Source: Planctomycetota bacterium (GTDB lineage: Bacteria; Planctomycetota; Planctomycetia; Pirellulales; Lacipirellulaceae). From it: DNA of 64,000 bases. Shown in pieces: positions 60,962 to 64,000 of the stretch (its first letter is position 1; the number at the start of each line of letters is the position of its first letter). The position numbers were made by a program, and so were the translations under genes. The stretch covers positions 78,311 through 142,310 of the forward strand of contig JAJDEF010000031.1 in assembly GCA_029259945.1 (NCBI GenBank), written 5' to 3'. The notes under the pieces are model-generated. The model worked only from the letters and a program-made list of their open reading frames with translations. It had not been told where the DNA came from and searched no databases.

Positions 60962-62097
60962 CCAATCGAAGCAAAATGCCCCATCGAAGAACGGCTCTCC
61001 TGGCCTATATGTCCCTTGGTCCGTCGATCATGGCGCTGGCATGCGCCGCGTTTGCTGCGGATGAAGCAAATAGGGACCGTCCTGATAACCGACAATATTA
61101 TCAGAGCGTCACCAAGGCGATCGCCTATCTTAAGACCAAGGGCCAAGCAGGCGACGGATCGTACAGCAGCAGGGCTGGAATTGGGCCCACGGCCTTGGTG
61201 ACGGTCGCTCTGTTGCGACACGAGATTCCACCGAGTGATCCGCAGGTCGCGGGGAGTCTCACCTACCTTGAGAAGTTCGTTCAACCAGACGGCGGTATTT
61301 ATCAACCAGGCACTCTCTACCGCAACTACGAAACTTGCCTGGCGCTGCTTTGCTTTTCCGAGGCCAATAGTAGCGGCCGCTATGACAATCTCATCAAAAA
61401 GGCCGATGCATTCCTCAAGAGTCTCCAGTGGGGTGGAAAAGGACCGGCGGACGTTGCCTACGGCGGAGGCGGCTATGGAAAGCACAAGCGACCCGATTTG
61501 TCGAACACCAGCTTTCTCATCGATGCACTAAAAGCAGCAGGAAACGATGCCGATAGCGACGCCATCCAAAGAGCTTTGGTTTTTGTTTCTCGCTGCCAGA
61601 ACCTTGAATCCAAGTACAACACGACTCCCTTTTCTGACAAGAACCCTGACGGCGGATTCTATTACACGCCCGCCGTGGGCGGGTCGAGTCAGGCGGGGGA
61701 GACGGCAAACGGTGGTTTGCGCAGTTATGGCTCGATGACCTACGCCGGGCTCAAGAGCATGCTCTACGCTGGTGTGGGGCAGGACGATCCGCGTGTGAAG
61801 GCGGCTGTGCTGTGGGTGCGTAAGCATTACGACCTGAAATCTAATCCCGGTTTGGGCACTGCCGGGTTGTACTACTACTATCATCTTTTTGCCAAAGCTT
61901 TGCACGCGGCGGGTGAGAACACCTTTCTCGACTCCGACGGAAACGAACACCACTGGCGGACAGAACTCGCGGCTGAGTTAGCGTCGCGTCAGCAAACCGA
62001 TGGTTCGTGGGTCAACAGAAACGACCGTTGGTTGGAAGGGGATGCCAACCTCGTCACCGGGTACGTCCTCTTAACGCTCAGCTATTGCCGTCCGTAA
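60958..62097 (+). CDS. Exported prenyltransferase/cyclase-fold repeat protein
   Basis: 379 residues with a signal peptide (about 1-34, ending CAAFAADE). Alpha-alpha barrel repeats of the squalene-cyclase/prenyltransferase fold: QPDGGIYQPGTLYRNYETCL, NPDGGFYYTPAVGGSSQAGE, RQQTDGSWVNRNDRW, each with the QW-like DGG/DGSW core. Catalytic aspartates of cyclases are not evident, so it may be structural or bind a lipid. Such exported proteins are frequent in planctomycetes. Confidence 0.8.
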   Translation: MTNRSKMPHRRTALLAYMSLGPSIMALACAAFAADEANRDRPDNRQYYQSVTKAIAYLKTKGQAGDGSYSSRAGIGPTALVTVALLRHEIPPSDPQVAGSLTYLEKFVQPDGGIYQPGTLYRNYETCLALLCFSEANSSGRYDNLIKKADAFLKSLQWGGKGPADVAYGGGGYGKHKRPDLSNTSFLIDALKAAGNDADSDAIQRALVFVSRCQNLESKYNTTPFSDKNPDGGFYYTPAVGGSSQAGETANGGLRSYGSMTYAGLKSMLYAGVGQDDPRVKAAVLWVRKHYDLKSNPGLGTAGLYYYYHLFAKALHAAGENTFLDSDGNEHHWRTELAAELASRQQTDGSWVNRNDRWLEGDANLVTGYVLLTLSYCRP

Positions 62098-62159
62098 CGT
62101 GGCGCGGTGAATAAACGTAGTTCTGTTTTGCAATCTACGTCACCAACGAATGCTTGCCC

Positions 62160-62357
62160 ATGAGCCCCGACGAACAATTTCCCTCGGATTTGGACCCCGA
62201 TGACGGTCCGCAACCATCTCCGACCGACGCCGATCGTCCTCTGATCATTCCGTCGGAAACCTTATTGCAAGGTCGCAGCGAAATTTGGATTGAACATGGC
62301 GACGAGATGTATCGCCTTCGCGTCACATCATCGGGTAAACTGTATCTGACAAAATGA
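62160..62357 (+). CDS. hemP: Hemin uptake protein HemP
   Basis: 65 residues from ATG 62160. The C-terminal half IIPSETLLQGRSEIWIEHGD EMYRLRVTSSGKLYLTK carries the HemP pattern (S-x-x-L-x-x-G-x-x-x-x-I-x-H-x-x-x-x-Y-x-L-R, then G-K-L-x-L-T-K). HemP-like proteins accompany haem receptors and TonB, sometimes as activators of the receptor gene. 7 bp before tonB. Confidence 0.85.
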   Translation: MSPDEQFPSDLDPDDGPQPSPTDADRPLIIPSETLLQGRSEIWIEHGDEMYRLRVTSSGKLYLTK

Positions 62358-62364
62358 CCAGCTT

Positions 62365-63162
62365 GTGCACGCCTACCCAGCCAAAATGCCAACGATCATC
62401 ACAAAATACATTTTGCAACCGCTTACCCACCCGTCCACCACTGGGGGAGCGATGCTTTGGTCGTTGGGACTGCACATCACCGCGTTTGCCGCTAGCTACA
62501 GTTGGTGGTCGAGCCCCATCACTCATGTTTCCTTTGCCGGCAACCGGTATGCCATACAATTGGAAGCGGCCTTTTCGGAAATGCCCTCCGAACAGGAAAT
62601 CGAAACGGTGCTAGAGTTCGAGTCTCTTTTGCCTCCGGAGGATTTGTCTCCAACTAACCTACCACTATTGGAACGAGAATTGGTGGTTGTCCCAGCAACT
62701 TTGCAATTGCCCGACATTCCACTCCAAGACAGCGAATTTATCGAAGACGAACTACCACAGAGCGTCTTTTCTTCAAAGGAGCCTCATGAGGCCCAGCAGA
62801 TTAAAGTATCTAAAAAAGAACCGCGACGCCAACTCTCGGAACCTTCCATGCCGGAAGCAATCACTGTCGAGCAACAATTTGCCGGTGCTGACGAGCAGAC
62901 GCCGCCTGATCTAAGCGCCAACCGACCGCCCAGATATCCTACTGAGGCAATTCGCAGACATTGGGAAGGTGTCGTCCTGCTACGGTTGAGTATTTCCGCT
63001 TCGGGCAAGGTCGAACGAGTAGAAGTTGTCCAGTCTAGTGGCTACGCCCTACTCGATTCCACCGCCGTAGAAGCAGTGAGGACGTGGCATGCCCGCCCAG
63101 CTGAGCAAAACGGCAAACCTGTCGCGACCACCGAATTGCTTCCTATTCGCTTCAAAATTTGA
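62365..63162 (+). CDS. tonB: TonB energy-transducing protein
   Basis: 265 residues from GTG 62365 (ATG 62386 is an alternative). One N-terminal membrane helix (AMLWSLGLHITAFAASYSWW), a Pro/Glu-rich periplasmic spacer, and the C-terminal TonB domain: PPRYPTEAIRRHWEGVVLLR, SGKVERVEVVQSSGYALLDS, AVRTWHARPAEQNGKPV. Carries energy to TonB-dependent receptors such as the one at 54717. Confidence 0.9.
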   Translation: MHAYPAKMPTIITKYILQPLTHPSTTGGAMLWSLGLHITAFAASYSWWSSPITHVSFAGNRYAIQLEAAFSEMPSEQEIETVLEFESLLPPEDLSPTNLPLLERELVVVPATLQLPDIPLQDSEFIEDELPQSVFSSKEPHEAQQIKVSKKEPRRQLSEPSMPEAITVEQQFAGADEQTPPDLSANRPPRYPTEAIRRHWEGVVLLRLSISASGKVERVEVVQSSGYALLDSTAVEAVRTWHARPAEQNGKPVATTELLPIRFKI

Positions 63163-63425
63163 GGCGTCTTCATGGAGATAGTCCGATTCTTGAATGGCCG
63201 AGGCATCTAAGCCGAATGAGCTAACTTGCTTCGAACACATCGTCCTGTGCGTCGAAGCGGCCATATCTCGAATCGGAGAATGTACTCATAGTGATGACGT
63301 CTGAAGCAGCTTGGCTGATTGTCACTGATCGCCTCATAGGCCATCGAGGCGTCGATCGCCACCACATTGGCTGTTTTAGGCACTCGCCGAATCTGTGCAG
63401 GTTCATACCACTAATTCATTCAGAG

Positions 63426-64000
63426 CTAAGCACTCTGCTTTTCGCCGTACCCCAAGACATCGATCAGCATCGGCCCGTCCTGAGGGAACAAATGTTGATA
63501 CAGGTCGCGCATGTCTTCGGTACTGTGGCCCATCCACTTCCCAATGACTTCTGACGATATCCTTCCTGACCGTGCCAAATTCGCTCCGAACGAGTGCCGA
63601 AGGACGTGGAAACCTCTGACGACTGACCATTTGCTGTTTTTAAGGGGCCTCTTGAAGGAGTTGTGAGCCAAGTCAGGGTTCAGCGGTTTCGGGACCACCA
63701 ATCCGTTGTTATCCCCAGCCGAAACTGTGTACTTGCCTCCGGGATGTTCGTCGAACCACTCTTGCATGATCGATACCAGATGTTGGTTGAGTGGCACGAA
63801 TCGTGTTGACGAGGCTAGATCCTTCTTACGTTTCTTTTCACGAATCCGAACCAGTCGCTGCTCGAAGTCGAAATCATCAACCTGCGAGCGAATAATCTCA
63901 CTGCGGCGAGCCCCGGTGTAAGCAGCAAACGCAAACATTGGATAGATGAACGGCTGAGCGGCACTATTCTTGACGTGTTCCAAAAAGTTTGCCACCTGCT
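63426..64000 (-). CDS. Tyrosine recombinase/integrase, N-terminus cut by window edge
   Basis: The visible 190 residues are the catalytic domain. Arg30 (YTGARRSE), Lys around KKRKKD, the H-x-x-R box (His130, Arg133 in FHVLRHSFGANL), His157 (MGHSTEDM) and the nucleophile Tyr166 (RDLYQHLF) are all present. The frame runs off the right end, so the core-binding domain lies outside. It may belong to another element to the right, or be the recombinase of a larger island. 63163-63425 between it and tonB shows no gene. Confidence 0.85.
   Translation of the reverse strand, partial: QVANFLEHVKNSAAQPFIYPMFAFAAYTGARRSEIIRSQVDDFDFEQRLVRIREKKRKKDLASSTRFVPLNQHLVSIMQEWFDEHPGGKYTVSAGDNNGLVVPKPLNPDLAHNSFKRPLKNSKWSVVRGFHVLRHSFGANLARSGRISSEVIGKWMGHSTEDMRDLYQHLFPQDGPMLIDVLGYGEKQSA

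Overview
The window reads as a planctomycete genome (Pirellulales-like). Evidence: two large prepilin-type DUF1559 proteins with the [15 protein letters not shown] leader, a membrane protein with the RFSLKSLL-type N-terminus, a PEP-CTERM-like exported protein, weak or absent Shine-Dalgarno sequences on most genes, and moderate GC. All calls come from reading the sequence; no database search was run.

Region 1 (about 1-40 kb) looks like a mobile replicon, either a plasmid or an integrated plasmid-like element. Its left end has three 13-bp direct repeats just before a RepA-type initiator, coupled to a DnaB helicase and followed by a DnaG-like primase. Two copies of a pair, a Replic_Relax-type DNA-binding protein plus a VirD4/TraG-like ATPase, lie at 6.7-10 kb and 33.1-36.1 kb. 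The second pair ends a five-gene operon (29.1-36.1 kb) that starts with two membrane/coiled-coil proteins, a candidate DNA-transfer machine. Other element genes are a MazF/PemK toxin pair, three DNA methyltransferases without a visible restriction enzyme, zinc-ribbon proteins, an IS1595-like transposase fragment, exported and pilin-like proteins, a family of tiny paralogous proteins (10.7, 37.8, 38.3, 38.9 kb) and an excisionase-like protein. Intergenic regions are full of GC-rich hairpins and short repeats.

Inside this element (11.0-16.6 kb) sits a histidine module: a leftward operon of a SLOG/LOG-fold protein, a histidyl-tRNA synthetase, a CntK/DapF-like epimerase that keeps both catalytic cysteines, and an unknown 520-residue protein. 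Divergent from it is a YerC/TrpR-family regulator followed after 35 bp by a complete tRNA-His(GTG). The whole block is bracketed by a 30-bp direct repeat (29/30 identical) derived from the 3' end of a neighbouring small gene, so it looks like an acquired cassette.

Region 2 (40.5-47.7 kb) is a co-oriented Pho cluster, phoR-pstS-pstC-pstA-pstB-phoU-phoB, with a 7-4-7 Pho-box-like repeat before pstS. Region 3 (48-54.2 kb) holds two DUF1559 prepilin-like proteins, a lipoprotein and a zinc-ribbon/PilM-like fusion. Region 4 (54.7-63.2 kb) looks like haem/iron uptake: a TonB-dependent receptor with a 17-bp leader hairpin, a two-component system with a sigma-54 activator, a membrane protein, a cyclase-fold repeat protein, HemP and TonB. 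The right edge carries a tyrosine recombinase cut by the window end, perhaps the start of another element.
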